Source: an uncultured Oscillospiraceae bacterium
GTDB lineage: Bacteria > Bacillota > Clostridia > Oscillospirales > Oscillospiraceae
DNA: 61,086 nucleotides
Direction of reading: 5' to 3'
Assembly (NCBI GenBank): GCA_947627325.1
Contig: CANQVO010000012.1
Span: forward strand, 1 to 61,086
Shown here in pieces: positions 41,590 to 51,528 of the stretch; positions within the stretch are counted from its first letter, which is position 1, and the number at the start of each line of letters is the position of its first letter. A program made the translations under genes and the position numbers. A model generated the notes under the pieces. It saw only the letters and a list, made by a program, of their open reading frames with translations. It was not told the origin of the DNA and ran no database searches.

Positions 41590-41618
41590 AATTTTGTGAA
41601 AAGAGAAGGCGAGTGCGT

Positions 41619-44600
41619 ATGAAAACATCCCGGTCCCAGCGCGTCCTCAGTATCCTGTGCGTCCTCACCCTGCTGTTGGGCCTGGCGCCCGTGGCCGTCC
41701 AGGCGGCTACGGCCCCCAAGACCTGGACGTGGGGCGAGCAGTCCGATTTCTTCACCGTTTCGGGCAGCCAAAAGAATGAACCGGCCCCCTCCGCCTATAA
41801 TGGGGTGACCTATCAGGAGGGCATGAAGCTGAGCAGCTCCTCCAAGATAGAGTTCACCGTCCCCGAAGGGGAGAGCGGCACCTTTACCATGGTGCTCCAA
41901 AGCGCCAGCACCGACACGCGCCAGACCGGCTTCAACCTGGACGGCACGTTCGTCCCCACCGCCGGCAAGGGGACGCTGGAGGTCTACAAAAATTCTGAAC
42001 TGACCCCCGGCAAGCACACGGTGACCGTGGGAAAAAAGGAGTCCACCGTCTACTATCTGGAGTGGGCCATCTCCCATGAGCACCAGTGGGTGCTGACCGA
42101 CGAGGAGCCCGCCACCTGCACCACGCCGGGCACGAAGACCTACACTTGCCAGAACCCCAACTGCCCCATCGAGACCAGGACCGAGGAGACTGAACTGGCC
42201 GACCACCAGGAGGTCCAGGTCCCCCGGAAGGACCCCACCTGCGGCGAGAACGGCCACGAGGCGTGGTCCTACTGCTCGGTGTGTAACGCCGTCCTCTCCG
42301 GCGTGAAGGACGGCGAGATCATCCCCGCCACCGGGCTCCACACCCGGAGCGACGGCGATGTCTGCGACGTCTGCGGCAAGAAGCTACCCCCTGAGCATGA
42401 TCACGTCTTCGCCGAAACGGTGACCAAGGACACCCTGGGCATCACCGTGCTCCAGGCTCCCACCTGCACCGAGCCCGGCCGGGCCCTGGTGCCCTGCACC
42501 GCCGACCTGGGCGACAGCGATGTGCCCTGCGACGTGACGCACGAGGCCGTCATCTCCCCCACCGGCCACCAGTGGGACGAGGTGGAGGGCCAGAAGCCCA
42601 CCTGCACCGAGCCCGGCTGGCTGGCGTACAGGGTCTGCTCCGTCTGCGGCGACACCGACCCGGAGGACTACGCGCTTGACGCCACCGGCCACATCGACGA
42701 CGACAACGACGGCACCTGCGACGTCTGCGGCAACACCCTCTCCGCCGCTCTGGCCGCCGGGGGCTGGTTCGAGACGCTGTACGCCGAGATCGACGGCGTG
42801 ACGGACAGCGAGGTCACCGCCGTCACCTACACCGGCGCCATGAGCGGCGCCCTCCAGGGCGAGGACTTTGAGTTCCTGGTCCGGGACAACGGCAAGGGCG
42901 GCGTGCGGGTGGACATCCCCGGCCTCACCGCCGGCACCTACGACCTGTCCATCGTCGCCGGCGGCACCACCTACAAGGCCACCGGCATCAAGGTCATGGC
43001 CTACGACCGCTCCGGCTACGCCCACTATCAGTACGACAAGGGCGTGGGCGCCTACCGGGACGACGGCGTGCTCAAGGAGAACGCCATCGTCCTCTACGTC
43101 ACCAACGACACCAGGAACACCGTGGAGGTCACCTCCATGGACGGCACCACCGTCACCGGCATCGGCAACATCCTCAACTCCACCGGCATGGAGAGCGGCG
43201 GCGGCACCAACGCCAAGGGCGGCAAGGCCAACACCAACCAGGGCATCATGAAAAAGCTGGCCAATGACGACACCCCCCTGGTGGTCCGCATCATCGGCGA
43301 CGTGACCAACCCCGAGGGCACCACCGCTTACAACAATGTGGACTACGGCGGCTCTGTGGGCGACAACGGCGCTATGGCCCGGATCGCCGGGGGCAAGAAC
43401 GTCACCATCGAAGGCATCGGTTCCGACGCCACCATCGACGGCTGGGGCTTCCACTTCATCTGCAACTCCGACGACTACCCGGCGGGCCGGGGCCTGGGCT
43501 TTGAGGTCCGCAACCTGGCCTTCCGCAACGTCCCCGAGGACTGCATCGGCATGGAGGGCCAGCAGAGCGGCGACACCATCTCCGCCCCGGTCCAGCGCGG
43601 CTGGGTCCACAACTGCTCCTTCTACGCCCCCTCCATCCCCCACCCCGCCGAGAGCGATAAAAAGGGCGGCGACGGCGCCTGCGACTTCAAGCGGGGCGAG
43701 TATTTTACCATGGACTACTGCTACTACGAGGGCTACCACAAGACCAACCTGGTGGGCTCCAGCGATGATTCCCTCCAGTACCACATCACCTGGCACCACA
43801 ACTACTGGAAGAACTGCGAAGCCCGGGGCCCCCTGGGGCGGCAGGCCAATATGCACATCTACAACTGCCTCTACGAGGGCCAGAGCGACTACGCCATGAA
43901 CCCCCGGGCCAACTGCTACATCTTCTCGGAGTACAACACCTTCCTCAACTGCAAAAACCCCCAGCAACTCAAGTCGGGGGGGAAAATCAAAAGCTACCGC
44001 GATGTGCTCAGCAGCTGCTCAGGCGACATGGACGCCACCGTGGTCACCGACAAGACCCAGAAGGTGGATTCCGCCAGCAAGTACGCCAACTTTGACACCA
44101 ACGCCGACATCAGCTACATCCCCGATGGGGACTACCTCCTGGACCAGAGCGTGGCTGAGGCCCGGGCCAAGATCCTGGCCTACGCCGGCCCCATGAAGAG
44201 CGAGCTCATCACCCCCGACGACGTGAACACCTCCCCCGTGGAGGAGGACCGCACCCCCACCGCCCCGGTGGTCCTGCCCTATGACAAGGCGCTGACCAAC
44301 CAGGTGGTCACCGCGGCCAAGAGCAAGCAGGTGGTGGACAACATCGTTTTCTACGTGGGGAAGGTCGCCTCGGACAGCCTCACCCTGGGCGGCTCCGGCG
44401 TGGGCGGCCAGAACATCGTCTTCCGGGTGGATCGGGCCGTGGACATCACCATCGCGGGCGCGAACACCGACCCCGCCCCCGTGCTGATGGACGCCGACGG
44501 CACGCCCATCCTCACCGGCAGCGGCACCGCCGCCAACTGCCCCGCCGGGCTCTACTTCCTCCAGTCCAGCATCTACGACCCCGGCAACGGCGGAAGCTAC

Positions 44601-47363
44601 AAGGAGGCTAAGATCAACCACCTGACCATCACCGCCGCCGCCAACCCTGAACCGCCCCACGTCCACACCTGGAATGCCGGGACGACCACCGTGCCCTCCA
44701 CCTGCGTCAAGCACGGCACCATGCTCTACACCTGCACCGTCTGCGGCGAGACCAAGACCGAGCAGCTGGAGCTGATCGAGCACAACTACGTGGGCGGCTC
44801 CTGCACCATGTGCGGCCTGTTGGAGGGCATTCTGGGCGGCGATATGCCCAGCGGCGAGACCATCCCCGTGGACGGCCTGACCCTGGACACCGCCGGGCCC
44901 ATCCAGCTCAAGCAGGGGGACACCTACCGGGTCATCGCCACCGTGACCCCCGCCAACGCCACGGTGAAGACCGTCTACTGGTCCAGCGGCAACACCGACG
45001 TGGCCACCGTGGCTGGTAACGGCACCATCACCGCCAAGGGCCCGGGCGAGACGGTCATCACCGCCTCGGTGGGCGGCTTCAGCAAGACCGTCTCGGTGCA
45101 GGTCACCGGCGTCATCACCGACTCCTACACCTTCTCCGCCACCAGCTATCCCGACCAGTCCCAGGACAACAACCCCATCGCCAGCGGCACCAAGGTGGGC
45201 GTCTATCAGGGCGATGAGACCTTCTTCACCGTCACCGGCGAGGGCGCCGTGTGGCGCACCAAGAACAAGACCTCCAACAAGGCCACCGCCTCCCTCCAGA
45301 TAGGCGCCCAGGCCTCCAGCGCCATGGCGTTCACCGTGCCCGCCGGCTCGGTGGCCCGGAGCGTGACCATCAATTACAGCTCCACCGGCAGTTCCAACCA
45401 CTCCGCCGTGGGCCTGCTGAACGAGGATGACGTCCTGGTGACCACCACCACCGGCACCCGCATGGGCGCGGGCATGGGCACCTCCTCTCTGAGCGTCAGC
45501 TACGAAAACCTCCCCGCGGGCGCCTATAAGATCGTGGCCCCCGCCGGGGTGGAGCCCTCCGACGTGGACGGCGTGGACGAGTTTGACCCCAACAACACCA
45601 GCGACCCCGCCGACCCCAACAAGCGCGGCGCCCGCATCTTCAGCGTCAACGTCACCATCTCCACCCCCACCGCGGGCGCTCTGGTGCCCGTGACGAGCGT
45701 GAGCCTGGACCAGACCGCCGCCACGGTGGAGGTGGGCCAGACCCTGGCCCTCACCGCCACCGTCCTCCCCGATGACGCCAGCAATAAGGCGGTCACCTGG
45801 GTCAGCGGCAACACCAACGTGGCCACCGTCAACGCCGGGACGGTCACCGGCCGCGCCCCCGGCTCCGCCGTCATCACCGCCATCGCCGGCGGCCAGTCCG
45901 CTACCTGCACCGTCACCGTGGTGGCCGGCAGCGGCCAGAAGGAGCCGGTGGCCTCCATCACCGTCACCGGGCCCGACGGGGCGGCCTCCAGTCAGATCAC
46001 CGCGGATCCCGACACGGACCAGACCATCCAGCTCACCGCCCTGGTCCTCCCCGAGGAGGCGGACGACCGCACCGTCACCTGGACCTCTGACAGCGACGCC
46101 AAGGGCGTCACCGTCAGCTCCACCGGCGAGGTCACCGTGGCCTCCGACGCCCAGGCCTGCACCGCCACCATCACCGCGGAAGCCAAGGACGGCTCCGGCG
46201 TGAAGGGGACCTACACCGTCCTGGTCTCCGCCGCCCCCGCGGAGGGCGAGGAGGCCGTGAAGGTCACCTCCATCACCGTCAAGGACGCCAAGGGCGCGAC
46301 CTCCTCCTCCCTCACCGCCGACGCTCAGAAGGACCAGACCCTCGCCCTGACCGCCGCCGTCCTCCCCGAGGGCGCCAGCAACAAGGCGGTCACCTGGACC
46401 TCTGACAGCGCCGCCAAGGGCGTCACCGTCTCCGATGTCGGCGTGGTCACCGTCAAGTCCTCCGCTCAGACCTGCACCGCCACTGTCACCGCCGCCGCCC
46501 AGGATGGCTCCGGCGTGAAGGGGAGTTACACCCTCAAGGTCACCGCCGCCTCTAGCGGCACCGGCGGTTCCGGCGGCACCGGTGGTTCTGGTGGTTCCGG
46601 CGGTTCTGGTGGTTCCGGCGGCGGGTCTGGCTCCGGCGGCGGGTCTGGTTCCGGTAGCGGGTCTGGTTCCGGCTCCGGCTCCGGCAGCGCGGCCGGCGGC
46701 AACACCGTCTCCCGGCAGACCGACAGGGAGGGCGACCTCACCATCACCGTCACCGACGCCGCGGGCGAGGTGCTCGCCAAGGTGGAGCGGCCCGCCTCCA
46801 TCCCCGCCCCCGCCTATGAGTTCGAGGACGTTCCCGCCGGCCACTGGGCCGAGGCCGCCATCGACGACATGGCCTCCCTGGGGGTCATCCAGGGGGTGGA
46901 CGCCCAGCGGCACATCTTTGACATGAACTCCAACATCACCCGGGGCGCTATGGCCCAGATCCTGTTCAACCTGTCCCAGGGCAAGGCCCACCTGAGCGAG
47001 AACTTCTCCGACGTGGCCTCCGGCCAGTGGTACACCGACGCGGTGGCCTGGGCCGCCTCCGTGGGCGTGGTCACCGGCTACACCGGCGGCGCCTTCGGCC
47101 CTGACGATGCCATCACCCGGGAGCAGATGGCCCTCATGCTCTACCGCTACGCCAAGCTCCTGGGTCTCAGCACCGCCAAGCAGGCGGACATGACCCAGTA
47201 TGTGGACAACGCCGCCGTCAGCTCCTGGGCCAGCGAGGCCGTGACCTGGGCCGTGGGCAGCGGCATCATCACCGGCAAGGGCGCCAATGACCTGGATCCC
47301 TCCGCCCCCGCCACCCGGGCCGAGACCGCCGTCATGTTCGACCGCTTCCTGGCCCTGCTGTAA
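41619..47363 (+). CDS. Giant S-layer-anchored pectate-lyase-like (PL1) surface protein
   Basis: 1914 aa, secreted. Order: signal peptide (1-29); beta-rich domain (~30-150); Cys-containing CxxC repeats with H(Q/D/T)W/V starts (~150-380); beta domain (~383-515); polysaccharide-lyase-1 beta-helix (~540-830) with FHFICNSDD, the Ca-site-like DGACDFKRG (~684) and the catalytic-Arg region HHNYWKNCEARGPLGRQ; another beta domain (~880-1007); a CxxC repeat (~1013-1071); one Big2 Ig-like domain (~1084-1164); a beta domain like the N-terminal one; three Big2 domains (~1356-1644); a Gly/Ser linker (~1645-1694); three SLH domains (~1733-1914) that bind the wall. It probably degrades pectin or a related polyuronate at the surface. 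The ATG at 41619 is better spaced from GAGAAGG than the GTG at 41613. Confidence 0.9.
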   Translation: MKTSRSQRVLSILCVLTLLLGLAPVAVQAATAPKTWTWGEQSDFFTVSGSQKNEPAPSAYNGVTYQEGMKLSSSSKIEFTVPEGESGTFTMVLQSASTDTRQTGFNLDGTFVPTAGKGTLEVYKNSELTPGKHTVTVGKKESTVYYLEWAISHEHQWVLTDEEPATCTTPGTKTYTCQNPNCPIETRTEETELADHQEVQVPRKDPTCGENGHEAWSYCSVCNAVLSGVKDGEIIPATGLHTRSDGDVCDVCGKKLPPEHDHVFAETVTKDTLGITVLQAPTCTEPGRALVPCTADLGDSDVPCDVTHEAVISPTGHQWDEVEGQKPTCTEPGWLAYRVCSVCGDTDPEDYALDATGHIDDDNDGTCDVCGNTLSAALAAGGWFETLYAEIDGVTDSEVTAVTYTGAMSGALQGEDFEFLVRDNGKGGVRVDIPGLTAGTYDLSIVAGGTTYKATGIKVMAYDRSGYAHYQYDKGVGAYRDDGVLKENAIVLYVTNDTRNTVEVTSMDGTTVTGIGNILNSTGMESGGGTNAKGGKANTNQGIMKKLANDDTPLVVRIIGDVTNPEGTTAYNNVDYGGSVGDNGAMARIAGGKNVTIEGIGSDATIDGWGFHFICNSDDYPAGRGLGFEVRNLAFRNVPEDCIGMEGQQSGDTISAPVQRGWVHNCSFYAPSIPHPAESDKKGGDGACDFKRGEYFTMDYCYYEGYHKTNLVGSSDDSLQYHITWHHNYWKNCEARGPLGRQANMHIYNCLYEGQSDYAMNPRANCYIFSEYNTFLNCKNPQQLKSGGKIKSYRDVLSSCSGDMDATVVTDKTQKVDSASKYANFDTNADISYIPDGDYLLDQSVAEARAKILAYAGPMKSELITPDDVNTSPVEEDRTPTAPVVLPYDKALTNQVVTAAKSKQVVDNIVFYVGKVASDSLTLGGSGVGGQNIVFRVDRAVDITIAGANTDPAPVLMDADGTPILTGSGTAANCPAGLYFLQSSIYDPGNGGSYKEAKINHLTITAAANPEPPHVHTWNAGTTTVPSTCVKHGTMLYTCTVCGETKTEQLELIEHNYVGGSCTMCGLLEGILGGDMPSGETIPVDGLTLDTAGPIQLKQGDTYRVIATVTPANATVKTVYWSSGNTDVATVAGNGTITAKGPGETVITASVGGFSKTVSVQVTGVITDSYTFSATSYPDQSQDNNPIASGTKVGVYQGDETFFTVTGEGAVWRTKNKTSNKATASLQIGAQASSAMAFTVPAGSVARSVTINYSSTGSSNHSAVGLLNEDDVLVTTTTGTRMGAGMGTSSLSVSYENLPAGAYKIVAPAGVEPSDVDGVDEFDPNNTSDPADPNKRGARIFSVNVTISTPTAGALVPVTSVSLDQTAATVEVGQTLALTATVLPDDASNKAVTWVSGNTNVATVNAGTVTGRAPGSAVITAIAGGQSATCTVTVVAGSGQKEPVASITVTGPDGAASSQITADPDTDQTIQLTALVLPEEADDRTVTWTSDSDAKGVTVSSTGEVTVASDAQACTATITAEAKDGSGVKGTYTVLVSAAPAEGEEAVKVTSITVKDAKGATSSSLTADAQKDQTLALTAAVLPEGASNKAVTWTSDSAAKGVTVSDVGVVTVKSSAQTCTATVTAAAQDGSGVKGSYTLKVTAASSGTGGSGGTGGSGGSGGSGGSGGGSGSGGGSGSGSGSGSGSGSGSAAGGNTVSRQTDREGDLTITVTDAAGEVLAKVERPASIPAPAYEFEDVPAGHWAEAAIDDMASLGVIQGVDAQRHIFDMNSNITRGAMAQILFNLSQGKAHLSENFSDVASGQWYTDAVAWAASVGVVTGYTGGAFGPDDAITREQMALMLYRYAKLLGLSTAKQADMTQYVDNAAVSSWASEAVTWAVGSGIITGKGANDLDPSAPATRAETAVMFDRFLALL
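46556..46695 (+). repeat. Gly/Ser-coding tandem repeats (linker)
   Basis: Repeats of GGTTCCGGCGG/GGTTCTGGTGG type code for GGSGGSGG then GSGSGSGS before the SLH domains. Such simple repeats are prone to length change between strains. Confidence 0.85.
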
Positions 47364-47380
47364 GACCCCACACATCGCAA

Positions 47381-47416
47381 AAAAAGGACCGGCTCGTTTG
47401 AGCCGGTCCTTTTTTA
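47381..47416. terminator. Terminator between the SLH gene and degV
   Basis: AAAAAGGACCGGCTC, loop GTTT, GAGCCGGTCCTTTTT. Confidence 0.92.
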
Positions 47417-47437
47417 TCTGTCTCCCCCGCTCCGCCG

Positions 47438-48295
47438 TCAGGGGCGCTCCTTGGCGAAGAAGGCCACGGCGATGGCGCCGGGGCCGGCGTGGGTGCTGAT
47501 GGTACTGCCGATCATGGTGATGGGCAGGTCGTCCAGGCGGCCCTCCCACAGCCGGCGGCTGTTTTCCACATAGCCCCGCAACAGGGCGTCGTCGGTGCCG
47601 GAGTAGGCCAGCATGACGGGCATATCAAAGTCGATGCCCCCGGTCTTTTCGATGAACTCGGTGAGCATATTGTCGCTCTGCTTGGAGCCCCGGGCCTTGC
47701 CCAGCACGTGGATCTCCCCGTCCTCTACGCTGATGACGGGCTTGATCTGCAATAGGGTCCCGGCGATGGCCGCGGTCCTGGACAGCCGCCCGCCCCGCAT
47801 GAGGTATTCCAGGGTGTCCACCCGGGCCAGGAGGCAGACCCGGCCCTTCACCCGCTCCAACTCCCGGGCGATCTCCCCGCCGGTGAGGCCCTGGTCCCGC
47901 AGACGGATGGCGTAGCGCAGGAGGATGTTCTGGCCGATGGTGGCGCTGGCGCTGTCCACCACCCACACGCCGCCCTTGGCGTCCTCCGCGGCGATGACGG
48001 CGCTCTGGTAGGTGCCCGAGAGCTTTCCGGCCAGGGTGATGACCACCGCCTCGTCCCCCGCCGCCACCACCGGCTCCAGGATCGCCGCGAAGTCCGCGGG
48101 AGAGGGCTGGCTGGTGGTGGGCAGGTCCCGGCAGGTCTCCAGCTTCTGATAGAATTCCTCGGTGGTGATGGTCACCCCGTCCAGGTACTCCTCCCCGTCG
48201 ATCATCGTCTTCACCGGCAGGATGATGACCCCCTTCTCCCCCGCCTCCCGCTGGGTCATGTCGCAGGCGGAATCGCTGATCAGTTTGACGCTCAT
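47438..48295 (-). CDS. DegV family fatty-acid-binding protein
   Basis: 285 aa, a typical DegV protein. The start MSVKLISDSACDMTQ, VIILPVKTMIDGEEYLDG, TSQPSPADF (the conserved T-S-x-P) and the VDTLEYLMRGGRLS motif are all present. DegV/FakB proteins hold a fatty acid for phosphorylation by FakA; no fakA is adjacent. The ATG at 48295 has GAGGAGGGAGTTTCC in front; the much longer open frame upstream runs opposite purF. Single gene. Confidence 0.93.
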   Translation of the reverse strand: MSVKLISDSACDMTQREAGEKGVIILPVKTMIDGEEYLDGVTITTEEFYQKLETCRDLPTTSQPSPADFAAILEPVVAAGDEAVVITLAGKLSGTYQSAVIAAEDAKGGVWVVDSASATIGQNILLRYAIRLRDQGLTGGEIARELERVKGRVCLLARVDTLEYLMRGGRLSRTAAIAGTLLQIKPVISVEDGEIHVLGKARGSKQSDNMLTEFIEKTGGIDFDMPVMLAYSGTDDALLRGYVENSRRLWEGRLDDLPITMIGSTISTHAGPGAIAVAFFAKERP

Positions 48296-48383
48296 GGAAA
48301 CTCCCTCCTCTTGGTGGATCGCGCTTGAGACGCAAACGGCGGCTCTTTTGTGGCATATACGACACAGAACGGAATCTTTGACC

Positions 48384-48412
48384 AGTATAGCACCATCTCC
48401 GCCGTTTGTACA
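48384..48412 (-). promoter_or_regulatory. degV promoter
   Basis: Minus strand TGTACA (48412-48407), 17 bp, TATACT (48389-48384). Confidence 0.7.
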
Positions 48413-48451
48413 GCCCCTTTTCGACGGCGGCGGCCCCGGCGGGCGGGGGGA

Positions 48452-48480
48452 TTGACAAAGGGGGCGGTCAGGGGTACAAT
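48452..48480 (+). promoter_or_regulatory. purF promoter
   Basis: TTGACA (48452-48457), 17 bp, TACAAT (48475-48480). Confidence 0.88.
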
Positions 48481-48495
48481 GCGGAATAGAAGACA

Positions 48496-48544
48496 ATGGC
48501 GTCTTTCCTGGGGACTTCGCGCCCGGAAGGCGCCATGGTTTTTT
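48496..48544 (+). promoter_or_regulatory. Terminator hairpin in the purF leader (probable attenuator)
   Basis: ATGGCGTCTTTCC pairs with GGAAGGCGCCAT (one bulge, one G-U), the loop can add GGG/CCC pairs, and GGTTTTTT follows. It starts about 10 nt after the predicted transcription start and ends 24 nt before the purF ATG. No long upstream aptamer fits, so the hairpin itself, or a factor binding it, must decide read-through. purF in Bacillus is controlled by PurR; here attenuation is inferred from structure alone. Confidence 0.65.
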
Positions 48545-48568
48545 AGTTTGAGCTTGAGGTGAGATCCT

Positions 48569-49984
48569 ATGTCCATCCATGAGGAGTGCGGCGTGTTCGG
48601 GGTCATCAGCCCCCAGGTGACGAACGTGGCCCACATCGCCTACTACGGGCTCTACGCCCTCCAGCACCGGGGTCAGGAGAGCTGCGGCATCGTGGTCAAC
48701 GACGACGGCGTGTTCGTCTCCCGGAAGGACTTGGGGCTGGTGGGGGACGTGTTCTCCCAGGAGGCCCTGGCCGCCCTGCCCCAGGGGACCATGGCGGTGG
48801 GCCACACCCGGTACGGCACCACCGGGGCCTCCAACCGCCGCAACTGCCAGCCCATCGAGGTCAACCACCAGAAGGGCCACATGGCCATCGCCCACAACGG
48901 CAACCTCAGCAACGCCGCCGAGCTCCGCAGCGCCCTGGAGCTGACCGGCGCCATCTTCCACACCACCAGCGACACCGAGACCATCGCCTACATCGTCACC
49001 AAAGAGCGCCTCACCGCCCCCTCCATCGAAGACGCCCTCAGCGCCGCCATGGAGAAGCTGGAGGGGGCCTACTCCCTGGTGCTCATGTCCCCGCAAAAGC
49101 TCCTGTGCGCCCGGGACCCCCACGGGTTCCGGCCCCTGTGCTACGGCCAGATGGCCGACGGCACCTACGTGGTGGCCTCCGAGAGCTGTGCCCTCACCGC
49201 CGTGGGGGCCGCCTTTATCCGGGACCTGGAGCCGGGGGAGATCCTGATCCTGCAAAAGAGCGGCGTCACCTCCCGCCGGGAACACTGCGGCCGGCGCGCC
49301 CCCACCCCCTGCATCTTTGAGCACATCTACTTCGCCCGGCCCGACTCGGTCATCGACGGGGTGAGCGTCCACGCCGCCCGGGTCCGGGCGGGGGAGATCC
49401 TGGCCCGGGAGCACCCGGCGGAGGCGGACGTGGTCATCGGCGTGCCCGACTCCGGCCTGGACGCCGCCCTGGGGTACAGCCGGGCCTCGGGGATCCCCTA
49501 CGGCATCGGCCTCATCAAGAACAAGTACATCGGCCGCACCTTCATCGCCCCCGGCCAGCAGAGCCGCATGGACCAGGTGAAGCTCAAGCTCAGCGCGGTG
49601 GGGGACAGCGTGGCGGGCAAGCGGGTGGTGCTGGTGGACGACTCCATCGTCCGGGGCACCACCAGCGGGCGGATCGTGGGCCTCCTGCGGGAGGCTGGGG
49701 CCCGGGAGATCCACCTGCGGGTGTCCGCGCCCCCCTTCTTAAACCCCTGCTACTACGGCACCGACATCGACTCCCGGGACCACCTGATCGCCTGCCACCA
49801 CAGCGTGGACGAGATCGCCAAAATGATCGGGGTGGATTCCCTGGGCTATTTGCCGGTGGAGCGGCTGGGGGAGTTGATCGACAGCCCCCACTACTGCGAC
49901 GCCTGCTTTACCGGCCGCTACCCCACCCCCACCCCCGCCGACACCCGCAAGGACCGCTTTGAGCAGAAGCTGTCGGAGAAATAA
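48569..49984 (+). CDS. purF: Amidophosphoribosyltransferase
   Basis: First committed step of purine synthesis: PRPP + glutamine to phosphoribosylamine. It is 471 aa of the Bacillus type. MSIHEECGVFG implies removal of a short propeptide to expose C7 as the glutaminase nucleophile. The class II amidotransferase domain (about 7-230) is followed by a PRTase domain with VVLVDDSIVRGTT (PRPP motif, near residue 350). Cysteines consistent with a [4Fe-4S] cluster are in CIFEHIYFARPDS, CYYGTDIDS and YCDACFTG. GAGGTGAGATCCT precedes the ATG. It is alone rather than in a pur operon. Confidence 0.97.
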   Translation: MSIHEECGVFGVISPQVTNVAHIAYYGLYALQHRGQESCGIVVNDDGVFVSRKDLGLVGDVFSQEALAALPQGTMAVGHTRYGTTGASNRRNCQPIEVNHQKGHMAIAHNGNLSNAAELRSALELTGAIFHTTSDTETIAYIVTKERLTAPSIEDALSAAMEKLEGAYSLVLMSPQKLLCARDPHGFRPLCYGQMADGTYVVASESCALTAVGAAFIRDLEPGEILILQKSGVTSRREHCGRRAPTPCIFEHIYFARPDSVIDGVSVHAARVRAGEILAREHPAEADVVIGVPDSGLDAALGYSRASGIPYGIGLIKNKYIGRTFIAPGQQSRMDQVKLKLSAVGDSVAGKRVVLVDDSIVRGTTSGRIVGLLREAGAREIHLRVSAPPFLNPCYYGTDIDSRDHLIACHHSVDEIAKMIGVDSLGYLPVERLGELIDSPHYCDACFTGRYPTPTPADTRKDRFEQKLSEK

Positions 49985-50010
49985 CCGGCCCCGGCGGGCC
50001 CTGGAAAATA

Positions 50011-50052
50011 CGAAAAAAGTGGTCAGCCCAGGTGGGCTGACCACTTTTTTGT
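50011..50052. terminator. Terminator between purF and gltD
   Basis: AAAAAAGTGGTCAGCCC, loop AGGT, GGGCTGACCACTTTTTT, nearly symmetric and thus bidirectional. Confidence 0.94.
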
Positions 50053-50058
50053 CCGCCG

Positions 50059-51527
<1,469 letters not shown>

Positions 51528-51528
<1 letters not shown>

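Noticed and set aside
44019-47549. 1176-aa minus-strand open frame opposite the S-layer protein gene
   Set aside because: The Gly/Asp/His-rich translation mirrors the repeats of the real gene; no start signal.
48487-48568. Purine, PRPP or ppGpp riboswitch upstream of purF
   Set aside because: The leader is about 80 nt and the terminator starts near its beginning, leaving no room for those aptamers; only an attenuator-type hairpin is supported.
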